Shown one piece after another: positions 1 to 14,637 of a stretch of 64,000 nt of DNA. How positions within the stretch are numbered: position 1 is the stretch's first letter; each line of letters starts with the position of its first letter. The stretch covers positions 428,707-492,706 of the forward strand of contig CAADRB010000030.1 in NCBI GenBank assembly GCA_900708905.1, in the 5' to 3' direction. Position numbers and translations under genes: made by a program. The stretch comes from Hymenolepis diminuta. Its lineage: Eukaryota > Platyhelminthes > Cestoda > Cyclophyllidea > Hymenolepididae. Under the pieces are notes generated by a model, which saw nothing but the letters and a program-made list of their open reading frames with translations, was not told the DNA's origin and ran no database searches.

Positions 1-360
1 CCTGACTGTTTTTATTGGTTTATTTACGGGAAATGCCATAGACGACAAAGGCTTATTAAAGCCAAAGAAATTTTCCCAAATTGATAGTTTCACAATATTA
101 AGAACGAAATTAGGAAAAAGCATTAAGTGAAACAAAATATCCGAAATGATGTTCATCTCACATTTTTCGGGTTGTTTTGTTTATTTAATTGTATCTAATT
201 AAACTATTGCAGAAATCGCGCGAATAAGGACGTGAGAATTTTTAGAGTAACGTGCAGATATAAATTTGATTTACAAATTTACGTTCAGGCTATAGAGATA
301 TCAAAATCACAATTTGAGTCCTGCAGATATCTTTGCCCTCGAGACCGAAATCTTTTATTT

Positions 361-399
361 CCCCAAAACCCTCCCCCTCCCACCCCCAACCCCAACCCT
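361..399 (-). other. C-tract cluster (G-quadruplex motif on the minus strand)
   Basis: Seven short C runs of three to five bases fall within 39 nt (CCCC, CCC, CCCCC, CCC, CCCCC, CCCC, CCC). The complementary strand fits the four-tract G-quadruplex pattern. Confidence 0.6.
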
Positions 400-849
400 C
401 AGTGAATATCAAATTGGTCGGAAATTTCGCCTGTAGAAGATGTTTTCAAATAAGTACTTGCATTGACTAAATGCAGTCATTCCAATATTATAAGCCAAGT
501 TAGAAATTTTGACCATAATTGCCTTGATAATTCACAATTATGAAGATGGAAGCGCTCTTTAAATTTGAGCAACTTGATAATGCATGCGTTCTTCTCAGTC
601 AAACGAAGTGTTACTGCTCAGTGAAATATATGATACCGAAAGTGTAAATGAAACCATTCTCAGAGTAGATGTACCCTAATTACCTTGGTAACTGATTTCC
701 AGCGCGAGAGAGCATCTTAAATGATCTATTGGAATATGATACACCAAACACTTCCTATACTTTTCAAGAAAGAAACCGATATTTTTAATTACCTCCACCT
801 TTGATACTTGCATTGCATTTTTTATGAACTAGACAAAAAATATGAACTG

Positions 850-1320
850 AGTGGCAAGACTGACCATCTTCATTTAAAAACCGGTCAATAAGCACCTGAA
901 ATTTCGAATAAGAATTTTATTAGTAATCTAGGGGACGAAATATGAAATTTGAACTATCTACTTAAGTGAACACTACAAGCCGAATACACAAATAAAAAAT
1001 TAATACTTTTGACGCTTTTTTTCAATTCTCTCCCCTTATTCCCTTTTGAACTCTAGTTATCCGATTTCAGTCGCTGTCCCGCATTAAGAATGTATCGCAT
1101 TATTCTGCATTGCTGTGGACTATAATAATATTATAATGGCGGGTCATGTAAATTAAATCTATCGCAAATCGCCAAGCTGCGCGTTGTAGTCAGTTAAAAC
1201 GAGCATATGAAGACAAACAGACGAGAGGATGAGGGATTTCGAAATAAAGTGCATCAGACGGAAAAATTTTGATGCGGTAGTAGATTATTTACTGCCAGAT
1301 ATGACTTTGAGCAATCATGA
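850..1320 (+). repeat. Dispersed repeat family A, copy 1
   Basis: The segment beginning GGCAAGACTGACC at 852 matches, with many substitutions and indels, 46964-47411 in the same order. Shared landmarks are a GGTCAAT(A/G)AGCAC block, an ACCGATTTCAG-like block, a TAATAATA run and a final AGTTAAAAC. The downstream part (1229-1320, GATGAGGGATTTCGA then TGATGCGG and ACTGCCAGAT) resembles 9070-9250. I see no open frame. Confidence 0.65.
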
Positions 1321-3126
1321 ACGAAGCACATTCACTCCTTTCTCTCCACTATTATAATCGCTGACTAAATTAAAATGAGAACAGCCAAGACGACAAAGTA
1401 AAACTTGGTAGAAATAAGCGTCAGTTCCATTATTGTCTTCCAGTCCTATCTCTTAACCAATGCCTTTTTATCCTTGTTAATGGATGTCCCAGTCTTCTTT
1501 CTAGACTATCAACTCCATTATGCATTCTTGTAAGCGTGAAAATAACTGGGCTTGCAAAGTAGTCAGTGCATGAACAATTACTCAAACTGATCCATGGTCA
1601 TACGACTAATGTATTTTCAGTCAAAAATGCATCTTACCCTTCAATTTATTCTTGTAATATTCGCTTTATTTTCATAAGTAATCACAGTATAGTATTTGTT
1701 ATATATGCATAATGAAATTTTTTGGAAAGTATAGTCTTGAGAGAGCCTTTCTGAAATTGCAACTCTCGCCCAAAACTTGCCTTAATCGGGAGATATTTTT
1801 ATGCGTTAGTGTAACTTAATACGATAAGACAAACTGGAGTTTTGTTTTATTCATATTAGTTCATCTGAACTACACGCGTTTCAGTATCTCCAAGTTACCG
1901 AAACATATTAATTCTTAGAAAGTTCAGATCAATGATCTTAAACTTACAAGATCATTGAAAGCATTAACCTTGACCACAAAGTAAAATTTGCAGCTAATTA
2001 AAAGAAAATGTGCGATGAAAATTATGAAAAGAAATTTGTCTATAAACGCATGGCTTCCCGACTCTTAACATGCAGGAAATAACAGTAAAATAGGAATAAG
2101 CTGGGTAAAATTCAGTCTGAGAAATCGGATAACCTTATGACTTTGGTGCCAGGAAGAAGTAGTATTCTTACTAATTCTTATTTCTACGTGCTTAAATGTT
2201 TCTCACAAATAAATGTTTTAAAATTATGCCTTTGATAGGGAAATATTACAGCTATTTTACACGAAATGTCAATGCTAAACTCAGGCTATAATTAAACGTT
2301 CGTTTCGGTAACTTCGTATAGGCTGATCAAAAATGGCTCCTCACTTTACTAAGCCACTGTAAATTCTTTGTATAGGGGAGTGAATAAAAGAACAACCCAA
2401 GGAAATTTGTAAATGCCAGCTCAGTAACATAGAAAACAACTGAAAATATATCCTTACCGTGAGGAGAAGACCAACGCTAGCCTTTTCCATCAATTATATG
2501 GCAAATATGCAAGAATTGGAGATAGTTCAGGTTCACAAAATCGGATTAACTGATCTTATAAGGGCTAATTTAAATTTTATTCTTGTTAACTCTGTTTTAA
2601 CCGTTAGCAGTTATAATGCTCGAGAAAACAAAACTATATTAGTCAGAAGTCTGACTTCTGACTGAGGAAAACGTCAAGATATAAAGGAGTCTAAATTCAT
2701 CTGATTTTTGGATTAGGATTACACAATATTTACTAAATGTCCACGTTCCAAAAATTGAATTTTATGATTGGCCCCTTAGACTGTAGGAAATGTCTTTCTA
2801 AAATGTCTAGTGCTTACTGATCACTTTTTAATCTTGATGATCGGCCCTGCCACCTCACTTCATTGTTTCTTCTAATGGTTGGGACGGCAAAATGATCCTT
2901 TATGATATTTAACTTACAGTCTAGACTTTGCAGAGATAAGATAGCAAATTTCTCCCTGTCCTTGATATTGAAGGTCTCGTAATCAGGTTCCTTAGGTTGG
3001 CCTAAAGACTGCTTCTAGATATATTAATTACAAATAATCACGAACCCTCCTTGAAATAATGGAATAAAAATTACGAATACTGAAAAATACTGGATCCAAA
3101 GCTCATATTTATTTCAGCCCACTTAC

Positions 3127-3271
3127 CCACACTCCTTCAGGTACTTTGGAGTGTCATCTATTTTTTGTGTTTTTACGCGTTTATTTTCACATTCACTATT
3201 CATTCTTACTACTTCTTCAGCACGATTTAATATTTCAGTCATTTTACCTGTAGCAACTATCTGAGGATTGA
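3127..3271 (-). CDS. Exon-like open frame, product unidentified
   Basis: On the minus strand a 145-nt segment is bounded by TATCTTGCAG on its 5' side and a strong GTAAGT donor on its 3' side. The open frame between them encodes about 48 residues, starting NPQIVATGKM and ending DTPKYLKECG. Its composition (TEILNRAEEVV, then a lysine-rich stretch) looks like a real soluble helical protein rather than translated AT-rich noise. I do not recognise the family and cannot find its neighbouring exons in the flanks. It may be an internal exon of a gene with large introns, a pseudogene fragment, or chance. Confidence 0.35.
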
Positions 3272-6200
3272 CTGCAAGATACGTTATGTTCCAAGATGGG
3301 CATACACTGGTCACTCAATTATGAATATCTTGGGTAGGAAAGGTCAAGAAAGAATAATCCATTGAATATTGGGCGCCTACATAATAGTGAGGAACAAAGC
3401 AATTGAAAACACCAACCCAAGCTCTGATAGCAGTGAACTCAGCCTCATCCAATAAACGGGTGAGTTCAGAGTTCGGGTGAATTGAATATCTTTTGAATTA
3501 CTGAATATTCCCTTCTTTTAATACCCCTCACTCTCTTTTCCAATAGTCTCTCTATCCCATTTCTGTTGACAATAAATTAATTGTTTTTAGACAAATATGT
3601 GAAATTAAAGTACCTGAGGAGAAATCCCACCTATAAAACAATACCTAGACATTCCCACAGGCTTCATCCAAAAATACTAATTTTACTCTGTTAAGAAAAT
3701 CATAAGACCAGTTTCACTACGTGCGAGAAAACTGGTTATTCGGCTAAATTGCCTTTTGACAGTTCAGATGCACGATGTGCGCATTTTTCGGCATAAAAAC
3801 GTGACCTCAACTTCGGCAGCTAGTGATCTGTCCTTCCGTCACACATGACTGGCTTAAAATATTGGTCTAAACCACTTACTTACAGTTATTGTTGAGTTAT
3901 CATTAGTAAGAGTGAAAACTGTTATTCAATTAGTATTAAAAATGTATTAGTCTACACTTAAAGTCAAGCTAAAAAACTACGTTTTAGTATAACACTTCAT
4001 TAAAACATACCTACACTGCATAAAAAGATTGGTAAAATTTAGCCGTATATAAAACTTAAAATATATCTAATAGTAAACTTCCAACCTAGAAAGTTAGTCA
4101 GTCACTTTATAATCGGCTAAAATAAAACGGTAATCTCTTGAAGGAGTTTAATAGAACGAGGGAAGTTTAACAAAAATAAACGCTGGCAACTCGGCTGGGA
4201 AAAGAAACTCATTAATTTTTTTGTTTTTAAATCATGAACATAAAAAACGTATCAGCAAAAACCAAAGGTAACTAGTCACCATGTAGCGACAAATAAATAC
4301 TCATATATTATACAACCACAGACCAAAATTAAATACTTAGCAATAAATTCAGGAGAAGCAACATAATTCTAATACCTAAATGATTACATATGTGCAGTCA
4401 ATAAAATTCAGAGTAACAATTTGTTATTAGTTAACCATAAAATATGCATATTTGTTAAAATATGCTAAATTGCGGGGTCGTTGCCCTGCATAATTCTGGA
4501 GTAAAGTTTGTCATTAAGGTATATATGTTATTATTTGTGGCGATTAGAAGGCTAATTAATAAGGTCATAACAGAACCTTTCAGCGAGGAGCCAGTGGAAT
4601 AGTTAGCTCCATTTCTTGGAATAACTTTAGTGCACACTTTTTCAATGGAGCTTCAAAATTCCTCTCTGTGCCCGAAAATAGCTTCTACCAGAACATTAAA
4701 GGAAAAATTTTTAATGCGTTTCAAAAACAGAAATCATAATAGTCCTTCTAGTAATATAATAATAACATTTTTCTCCGTTTTAAATTAATGTTCAGGAAAT
4801 TTAGAATGAATATCACAAGTATTGGTGTTGTTTGATGTCTCAAAAGCTAAACCAAACCATTGACATCGGATGTAAATGAGTGACAGAACATGAAATATGC
4901 GTAAGCGTTCTTGTCCCCACCTAGTCACGTGTTATTCGTTTTTTGAGGGGGGGGGGGAGAGGAGGAAAGGAGGTAAAAGGGAGGTGATAAAAGTATTGTT
5001 GTCGGTGCATGGAATGACGAGCAGTCCAACAGAAGCAGCAGCAGTAATGCATCTTAGAGGTTAGTTATAACTACAGTCCAACACGCGCATTCTCGCATGC
5101 TAGTCTGCATGCGACTGCCAAAATCGGCACGTGAATTTAAACAAACGCCTGGAGGAGAAAAAACGCGTGCAAAAATTGGGCTTTGGTCACCTGGCCTGCT
5201 GATGGACCAGAGGCAAAAAAAGTGAAGTGAAGGTAGAAAGAAGTTGGGGAAATCATAAATTCTGATATCTGCTTTATAAGAAAAAGTAGCTTAGAGTTTA
5301 CTTTCTCCTTGATTAAATGTGATCTTTCTTCCCTTATTATTGAATGCATGTAAGAGTATGATGTTTTCTTTATCTAGATATAAACGAATTTTATCATGGT
5401 TCAAAACAAATTAACTTATTGTGAATGCTATCGGTCGGGAGTTTTGAACATTTTTCTCTATCGGAATGTTGGTATATATTTGGATAGAGAGTGTTCTTAG
5501 ATGTCTTCTGAAAGGGGCTTGAACTTAGAAATCACCACAAAGGAACAAGAAAGATGGATAAGCTGTCTTTCTTCCAAGATTTGAAGACTAAAATACTATA
5601 AGGTATAGTGACAGGGATGTCCTAATACTTGCACAAGGGGAGAACGGGTGCTGGATTTAAAACAAGAAAGTCGAAATTGTAGTCGGAAGAACAAAATTGA
5701 ATTAGTAGAATATTTTTATGGGGAAAAATCGATAATTAGTGTAAAGGATGAAGAATGAGTCATACACAGAACGGCGTTAAGGCAGTCTAAAAGCGGGTTA
5801 AATCAACGAGACACGATAAAACAAATGAATGTGGGGTAAGTCTAAAGATTACTATGAGTGTACAGAAGGAAGAAATGCGCTTCAACTTACTTCTGTTGGA
5901 ATTTTATGTAAACTTTAATCAGAGATTAGACAATATATCCCCTTTTTAGACTTATTCATTCCGCAAAGTTAATGGACGATGAACTGTTGAAATGTTATAT
6001 ATGTCTATCTTTTAGTCGGCTAATCACCATCAATTAACTAACAAATTCTAATCTTAAGTAAGATGCTAAACAGTATAATCTTAAAGCTTTGGAATTATTA
6101 TATTTTATTAAGTCTTAAAGTAATTTTAAGCTTCTCAAATAACTGAACAGACGTGACCTTTACCTATGGGTTGGTAATTATTATCATAAAATTCCCATTT

Positions 6201-8230
6201 CAGAAACTTCAACCCATTTGGACTGAGGTACTTTGTTAAATTATTCAAATCAAGAGCTAACACGAGTAGTTCAATAAAGACAAAAACTATTTGAAGTTAG
6301 AATTTCCTATTTTCTCATTATCTCATGTTTAAATTTTATAAAAATTATACTATTGGATGGTATTATTAATGAGGATTAGACAGATTTACAGAACAAAGAA
6401 CAAAAGAAAGTTGAGAATACATAATCTTTTACAAGGACACAGCACACAGGATGAATATATAAATTAGTTTAAGATAGACGGCATAATCAATATCGGCAAA
6501 ATAAATGATGTTCTAAGTTGATCAGCGTATTTTATATGGATACAATCATTTTAAATCCCGTCGATACGTATAGGTCGCTGAAAGTTAGTTTAACGTATTG
6601 ACCTTATGAAATTTCTATAATAATGGTCTATGAAACTTCAGTATTAAGATTTATACATTTTTATAGATTAACTTTCTCCAAAATACACAAACATTCTCTT
6701 AACATTCCCCCACACTATTATTTCAAAATTAATTATTCGAGTTTTGGGACTACCTTCAGATAATTTGGATTTGAACGGTCTGAATTCTTGCTTAAAGTCA
6801 TAAAAGTTAAATGCATCTTCTAAATAAAAGCAGATGAAAATTGAGACGTAGGCGAATTCATTCATCGAAATCCATCAAAAGGAAGTTGAAATATAAAGCA
6901 AGATGCCCATGTTGAACTTGAGCATGTAGATATATAAAGCACAAAAAGGGATTCAAATACTTTTTTTATCACTCAGGCGAACGTTTTCTTACCTTCTAAT
7001 TTTATATTATTATTATTAACATTATTGAAATACTGATTTTAGATACAATTATCGCTGTTTACAGTTTGTCGGTATAGTGGGATAATTCGTCGCATATCTC
7101 TAGGGTAAGTTGAAATTCCACGATATTTCGAGAAATTAAAAAAAAGTGAACAAAAGTACGATCAGATTAATTTTAAAATTTCCGTTATAAAAGCAGAGAT
7201 CATATTAAAAGTATGAATGCATCAACAAGATTTAAAATACAGATTTCAAAAATTTAATCGCACGTTTTACACTTCGAGTGATCGATGTTTACAATGCAAA
7301 ATCGCTAGTATTCGCGTAAAACCCCATTCTTAAGCACTTTAAATTCGGTATCCCTAAAGTATTTTTGTAATCCCAAGATTTATTATTAAAAAAATGTATT
7401 ATTTTCAACAAAATAATTTTCCCAAAACAGAATATACATCAGTTTATGATATAACTAATTGAAAAAAACGTCATTTTATCAAACTTTCAGGTGAATTGAT
7501 CTAGCGACAGTCTAACTCAGATAATTAAGCAGCTCGCTTTATTTGATCAGCATCGGTCATGAAAACGGATGCATTCGTATTCTTCCCAGTCAAGCATTTC
7601 AGTTCAAACTTTACTTACAATTTTAAGGTTTTGATTGGGATATAACTTTTCTCACTTTCCCTTATCTCTACATAGTCAGGGGTTATAAAGTTTCTTTAAC
7701 TTAGTTTGTCTTAAGGAATTGAAATTATATTCAACCATCTTGAAAGTGTATGTAGGATTGACTAAAGCACTTCTGCAAGAAGACACCTCAGCTGATGATT
7801 CCGTTTGCCATATTTGAAACGCCCAAATTTGAAATTATCACACAACAAACAGACCGTTTTCATCAAGTATATAATATCATAAAAACATTTATTTTAAAAC
7901 CAGCATCCATTAGCAAAGCTTTACTATTACAGATACTGAAATACCTATTAATTTCAAAGATAAACCTGGATTTTACATCTACCGTAAAAATGGATATCAA
8001 ATTTAAGCAACATTTAAACATTTAATTGTGTTCCCACATGCTCTACCACCGGAGATACATCGTGCATACAAATATTTCTACAGTTTCGGCTAGTTTATTT
8101 ATTCATTCACCGCAACAGCAAGTGTCTCATTGAATTTCCAGAACATGAATGTAACCTGAATGAATTAAGAACCTGATATAAAATGTCCCTCGATCTGAAT
8201 GATCTCTCACAAGGTGTTATATTTATTTGT
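3272..8230. other. No gene recognised
   Basis: AT-rich with only short chance frames; the poly-G run is the sole clear landmark. A small CpG/GCATGC-rich patch lies at 5085-5135. Confidence 0.5.
4947..4986 (+). other. Poly-G run and purine tract
   Basis: Eleven consecutive G residues (4947-4957) are followed by a GA-rich purine stretch. Such runs are quadruplex-prone and assembly-error-prone. Confidence 0.7.
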
Positions 8231-8330
8231 ATTTGAATGTGTGTGTAGTTGATGGCTGTCATTCAATATATTCACTACCACTTCTAAGAACGCCTGAAAA
8301 GGACATGAGAAAAATTGACTGGTGAAATTA
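8231..8330 (+). repeat. Dispersed repeat, related to 9150-9250
   Basis: The order GTGTGTAGTTGATG, TATTCACTACCAC, TTCTAAGAA and AATTGACTGG(T) matches the segment near 9160-9250 (GTGTAGGTAGATGAC, TTCACTGCCACC, TGTAAGATG, AATTGACTAGC). Divergence is high, so this is an old copy. Confidence 0.5.
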
Positions 8331-8689
8331 GAATTGCCGAGTCCGAGGCAGAAGGAGAGGCAATAAGATAAATTGTGAATATGCAAAGTATTAAAATATC
8401 TAAGAACGATCAATATTGAAGAATGTTAGTCAATAGCGTTTGTATATTTGTAAATTTGAAATAATGAACTTAAACCATCACAACTGGCAAAGAAGCTAAA
8501 TTCTTGGTTCTAAACCAGGATGGGGCTGAAAGATTCTCAAAACATTTGTTTCATTTTTTAGCAATATTAATTTAATTCGCTTTGATAAAAGGTTATACTT
8601 ACGTTTATATTTTTGGTTGAATTGTTTCCAATCAGTTCACTTGAAGAATATTGGTCAGCGATTTGCACTCGCCTCTTTAGTGATAACTT

Positions 8690-8895
8690 AGTTTTCATAT
8701 CGGTTATAAGACTGGCATTACAGACGCTCGGATTTTATGCTCTTCCCCGTCCCTTGTCCTATTCTTCTTCCATTTTCCGTCTTTCTCTCTCTTTCTCTCG
8801 AGTTTCCATTACCGCTGCACACCATAATTTGCTTTATTCTCAACTCTTGGCTTTCTGATTTGAAAACCGTGATTGGCTGTTGTTAGCGGATAGAT
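8690..8895 (+). repeat. LTR-like pyrimidine-rich repeat, copy 1
   Basis: A CT-rich core (TCTTTCTCTCTCTTTCTCTC) is followed by TTCTCAACTCTTGG, TTTCTGATTTG and TTGTTAGCGG. The same order occurs at 60.6-60.8 kb (CTACTCAACTCTTGG, GTTCTGCTTC, TTGTTAGCTC). The short open frame across it is not shared in frame between copies, so it is non-coding. Confidence 0.55.
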
Positions 8896-9072
8896 TTTAG
8901 TTTTACTTGCAACAATTTGGTAACTCTGCAAGAATTCTTCGGTCTAATAGAACATAATATTGCTTCCAGATTACAATAATCTCGTTTTCTTTTTTTCCAC
9001 GTTTCCCCGTTGTTGTATGCATTCTTTCAAGAATTGCATCTCCTTAAGTTTCCAAACTACCACTAAAATCGA

Positions 9073-9250
9073 AATGAATGAGGGATTTTGACATAAACTG
9101 TCTCCAAGTTCGTTCATTTAATGCTTTCTGATAATGTCTGACAGGTATCTTGAATGCGGATGTGTAGGTAGATGACATTTCTTTATTCACTGCCACCTGT
9201 AAGATGCTAGACCATTCGAGTGGTCAGTCAGGAGAATTGACTAGCAAAAT
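9073..9250 (+). repeat. Dispersed repeat, related to 1229-1320 and 8231-8330
   Basis: It begins GAATGAGGGATTTTGAC, like 1227 (GATGAGGGATTTCGAA). It continues TTGAATGCGGATGTG and ATTCACTGCCACC, matching the other two copies in order. It lies just downstream of an LTR-like repeat copy, so the two may form one composite element. Confidence 0.5.
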
Positions 9251-12200
9251 GGTTGTGTGTAAATGTGTGTATTCACCCCATTATAAGTGACTCATCTCCT
9301 CCCGTGTATCGTCGTCGTTGTCGTTGGTCGTTTAGTGCCGCCTGGGCACGGCTTATCATTTAGGCACAGGCATTGCAGCAGCGTCACAATTGGAGAGGCT
9401 GAAAATCGACGAATGCTGATGAATGCTCTGTTTAAATAAGTTAATGACAACACAACACCATGCGCAATTGATTTACAAATTGAATTTCGTTTTAATGAGT
9501 AATTAAAGTGCTCATTGATTCGACTTTTGCTTATGGATACGTGCAACAGAAATCAAATTCTTTCTTCAATACTTACTTAAGGGATTCTAAGAAAATTCAA
9601 AGATATCTGCAAATGATGAAATAGTACAAGTCACATAACAATCAATGCGTTTTTAAATTCATTTAGGATATGATATAATATTGGTAGTCTTGGACTTGAT
9701 TCAATTTCTTTGGAAGGCAACTTAACGCATCAACAATTAACTATTAAGCAATAACCTGTGTTCTAAATTTTATATGTTCTAATAAAGTAAATTAATAAAG
9801 TTCACTGAAGAGAGTCGTTTTATCAAATTCCTCTTTTAGATAGAATACTTTTGAATATGTTGCCTAATCTGTCTGTCAATAAAAGTAGTAAAAAAAACGC
9901 TTTGTAGAAGCTACAGGTCTATTAAATAATCAGGCTCAAAAATCAATTTTCGTTTTCGATTACCAAGATTCACAGCAAAAAGTATATCGGGATACTTTTT
10001 ATTTTTCGTTAAAAGAAATTGATTTGAATCGAAATTGGCTTGGACCTTCGGTGTCTCTTTTCCATGTTTTAATTCTCTTCAAATCTCTCAAATGCTGAAA
10101 AGAACATTCGTGGGGTCTCTTTTGAAATTTCGTTGTTTTTTCAGCATTCTTTGTAAAAGTAAAATAAAAACTGAACACTGAGAACGGAAAAATGGAAAAT
10201 TAGGTCTAGTTTAAAAAACATAAGCATTAAATATTTGGTTTTCATGATTTATTTTTATTAAGCTCAGAGATCTAAAATTTGGTCACACAGTATCAAAAAA
10301 CAAGGATTTTAAAGAAGTTAAATCAATAACACGTTGATATAACACAATCCAATTCTTAAGATATCTCCTGATCATAAGGCCTTAGCTTTATAGTAAGTTG
10401 ACTTACCTTAAGACTAGGAGTTTGAGCTAGTTTTGAAGGTCCTCGGTTAGAGCACTTCTTAGGATTCCTGTTTCAAAATGCTATTGATGACTATTCAATA
10501 TTGCATCAAAATCACGCTTTTTCTCAAGGATATTTCAATAATAACTTTATGGAAAAAAGTGTAAATACAGAAAATAGGGAATATGAAAGAGTGGGCTGTG
10601 TCGCCTAATTTGTCCTAAATGAAATTTTACCTCATGACCAAAGTTTTATGCTGAAATTTAAAACCCATTGCTCCAATAAATGCGCTTTTTCGATTTCGAT
10701 TCCAATTTAACTATTTCATCAATAAAGTGCTTTAAACGGACTCTTCTTTCACTCTTGGTTCCGGATTGCTGGAACTGAAGAAACCATTGAATCCAGCCTT
10801 TATAGGTAATAACGACAAAGCCAAAAGAATTTTCGAAAGAATGAAGCGAGAGTTTCTACTATCTCTTTTTTAAGGAGAGCAACTTATGAGTGATTAATTT
10901 TAACCCATTTAGTGACTCGTTAGGTTTGACTTTGCCTTTGTTCTAACAACAAGGCACAAATAACCTTGAACTACATTACTCCCAAAAGCATCAAGTGCTG
11001 GTGTCGTTCTACTTGTGTCCAGGCCATTGGTGTCAGTGAATTCCTATTTTCAACTTTCATTTTTAAATCACTGTGAGGTGTTAAGTTTTAATAAGATATG
11101 GTTACGCTATAAGTTTTCTTATAAAAACAGTTACTTATCAAGCCATAGGCGTATACATCTAGAATTTCCAATAGAAAAGAAGATATTAGGTAAGATCGAA
11201 TACTGCCGATGTTCTGGGCATAATTCATGAAATTCTCTGAACTGTATTCGATCCTGGGGCATTGAATTTGTTGACCTCTATTCTTCCCTTCTCGAACCTG
11301 AAAAATCAAGTCTCATTTCCGGCATATTATCCGCTGAATATAAATACTACTACAGTAACTACGAAACTTTTCCTTAAGAATTATTACCTAATAATATATT
11401 ATATACATATTATCACCCAGATTATGGAATGTCTTTGGAATGAATATAAATACCAATTTCCGGACCAATTGTCCAAATATACTATTCAAGTTTTCCGTAA
11501 ACTGGATATATAAATTTAATCCCCATTTATCTTTCGTGAGAATAATATAAATGTGATTAATCTGGCAGATTAAACAAAAAATTTAGTAAGTGGTTTTAAC
11601 AAACAACCAAGCACCGTTTTAGTCAACTCTAGAATTGTAAGAATTCTCAAATGTTGAAATATTTTCCTAATCAATGGTAGACATCTAATAATGACAAATC
11701 TTGAACAAGATAAAGAAGTTAAGTTAGATTATGTTTCTGGGTAGGAAAACGTTGATTTATACTAATGTATATTCTTTATTATTATCAAGTACGCATTATT
11801 TTACAGCACATTAATTACGGAATATATTATTTATACTGCTCGCAGTACAACAAAAAAAATTACAAGTTGCAGTCATAGGAAAGCTCTGAATAAGTGGACG
11901 GGTCCAAAAAGTCATGAAACGATGGGGAAGGCGTAATAACAAGTAGGTAATGAAATCTGAATATCACGTTTCTAGTATACTTCGTTTTTGAATGTAGGAG
12001 CATTGAGTTATCTAGAATTTCAAATAGGAAGAGTTCACATTGTGATGTCCTAATATTCAATCTTCACTCTCTATCTTCCAGTTTGATGAGCTTGATTTTG
12101 TCCAATATATTTGGAGCCCGTTAATCAGTCGATTTTATCACATGATTGGTCATATCACCTCAAGTTATCTACATTTATTCAGCCAAGAGCGAGTAGGTGA

Positions 12201-14637
12201 AACTGGGAACGATGTGTATAACAAAACACTCAATATTAAAACACAAATTGTGGTAAATTTCACATTTTTGATTTCTGACTTGACGGTCTTTTGTTTTTTT
12301 AAAATAAAAATGCACAATTTGGCCACTTTCAGTTGTCAACTAGGACGTCTAGAACTGTTGGCCACTAACTAAAAATCCACAATCGGTAAGATTCACCTCA
12401 TAACAGTTAAATAAAGAGTTCTACTTATCTGAAGGAGACGACAATAGTGAAACTGAATTTGTATGTATGACGGAAACAAATGTTAAAATGTACGACGATT
12501 GTAAACAATAGTATAATACATAACCAACAACATTTACTTAAACGGAGGGGTTAAACTTGGTTGTATAATAAACAGAAGGAAAGGGAAGATCGGTTTGTAA
12601 ATTAAAAAACTGTCATTCATGTAATTGGCAGATTCTAATGATGCATCCTCTCTAATCACGCAGGCTTTCATAATCAATAATTCTAAACTGTGAGAGAGTG
12701 TTTTGTATGGGTGAAATTCTGATCGCTTTTATTAAAATTGCATTATTGATTCTTTCTTTCAACCTTTCAGAAATGAAAAAGCACTGACTGGATTGACCGA
12801 AAACTTGAATATTGTTTTGTTATTGCTTATTCTCACTTACTTCTCATTTTAACTCTAGATTTTGAAATTGGCATAAAATGAACAAGTTTTCGATAATTGT
12901 TAATTATTGATGCCATATGATATCACGACATTAAATTTTGCTTCAGTATTCTTTGTAAGTCACAACTTCAGATTACATGTTCATCGAGCCTCACTTTTAT
13001 ACCTCCGCACAAACTGGAAAATTAACAAAGGGTGATGAATCTCAATTAATCATCACAGGCTTTAAGATATTGGATTTGCCCATTCAGCATTCGCTCATTG
13101 TAATTGGAATTTTCATTTCAGTAGAACTTATTATTTTGCAACTAACCGACTGAATTAATAAACTATTTGATAATTAAGCATTGATCAAAGTTCGCATTAA
13201 ATGTGTAGACTGGAAAGGGAGTTATATAGCAGCCGACATTATATTTAAGAGGCAACAAAGAGTGAAATGAAAATATGTTTCTCATGTTTCGAGTATTAAT
13301 TAATACCCATTTATCCTCAAGACTAGCTCAACCTCATGAATGTGACACGTTAAATTTCATTGTCCATTTGCTTTGACGGTTGTTAAGTAAAACAATGCAA
13401 CAGATACCAGTTGTTCACGAACGAAGTTATTCATTATATCTATTTAAGAAGTCTAGTATTTCAAAAAGAAAAATTGTGAAATTTTATATTATTGGACGGC
13501 TGAGCCAATAGCTACCGGATGAATACTAAGAACTGATGCCGCCACAAATAAATATTTCTGTATTTTTTCCCCATGACCCTATCGAAAGTTTTCGTATTGG
13601 GCCATCACATCCCCCAACTCCCTCATTATATGCAATTTCTAAGTCATAAAAAAGCTAAAAATAGTGAATAAAGCCCCTGATTGATTATTGAGTTTATAAA
13701 TGACAGAAATGTTTTTCTGTTTCGAATCCTTGGATGCTGATTCACATTTTCTGGTTGCCTATTTTAATCATTAGTTTTCAGATATTTTATCACATGAAAG
13801 TGCTGAATGAAACTGGTCTTGCATACTTATATATTCACCATTGTTACGACCAACGGCAAGGCGAATGAGCCTGATGCTTATCGACTTCCCTCTAGAATGG
13901 CAATCGCTTGCCCACAGAGAGAAGTGAAACAACTTTTGCCTTTCAGTGATCAGATCATTTTATAAATACTAAATGTATTAAAATGAATTAAAGTACAAAA
14001 TGGGGAGGAACATTTACAGCTTTAAATAATACATTTACAAGATGTGATTAGACTATCTAAACAATTGGAGCTTAGTTTAAAAGGTTGTTAGAAGAAAAAT
14101 TATACACTGCTATAAATGAAGATTCATAATTAATCATCTGTTAAAAATAATTCTAGCTCTTTTGATAGCTGAAGAAATTATACGTAAAAGAAACTGCTCC
14201 AGTTTAAACAAGTGGATGGTTTTCGCTTATCTTATCATAATTACTGGAAAGTATCGACTTTTCACAAGTTGTGCCCTCTTCCAACTCTTTTCGGAACTGT
14301 TCTCATTCTTTTACAAGCGACTATTAATAGGACGATTACACATTTCATTAGCTAATTTTAATTTGAAATTATCTGAGATAGTTACATTGGAGCAAATTGC
14401 ATATGTTTCCACGAGTAGAGTAAGGCGTCTTGACAATAGAATTAAAGTAATTGGCTGTAAAAACTGATTTTTTTTTAGTGTGACTGTTGAATATATTTTT
14501 GATGGAAATATCTGATTTTCTTTACAAATTCTTGCGAAATTCTCCTAAAAACGCCGTTCTTAATTAACACAAAGCTGAGAGAGAGGTTGGGTTGGAGTTG
14601 AGACGAATTCGGCATATTTTCCAACTAACGGGCGCGT

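Larger units (their letters stand above)
1..3126. other. No gene; repeat-bearing AT-rich DNA
   Basis: Apart from the C-tract cluster and repeat family A, I see no coding exon here. The one short open frame (2459-2665) starts from a non-ATG codon, is AT-driven and shows no family features. Confidence 0.5.

Noticed and set aside
14162..14467. 101-codon open frame on the plus strand
   Set aside because: It begins at a non-ATG codon and lacks any motif; composition fits chance in AT-rich DNA.
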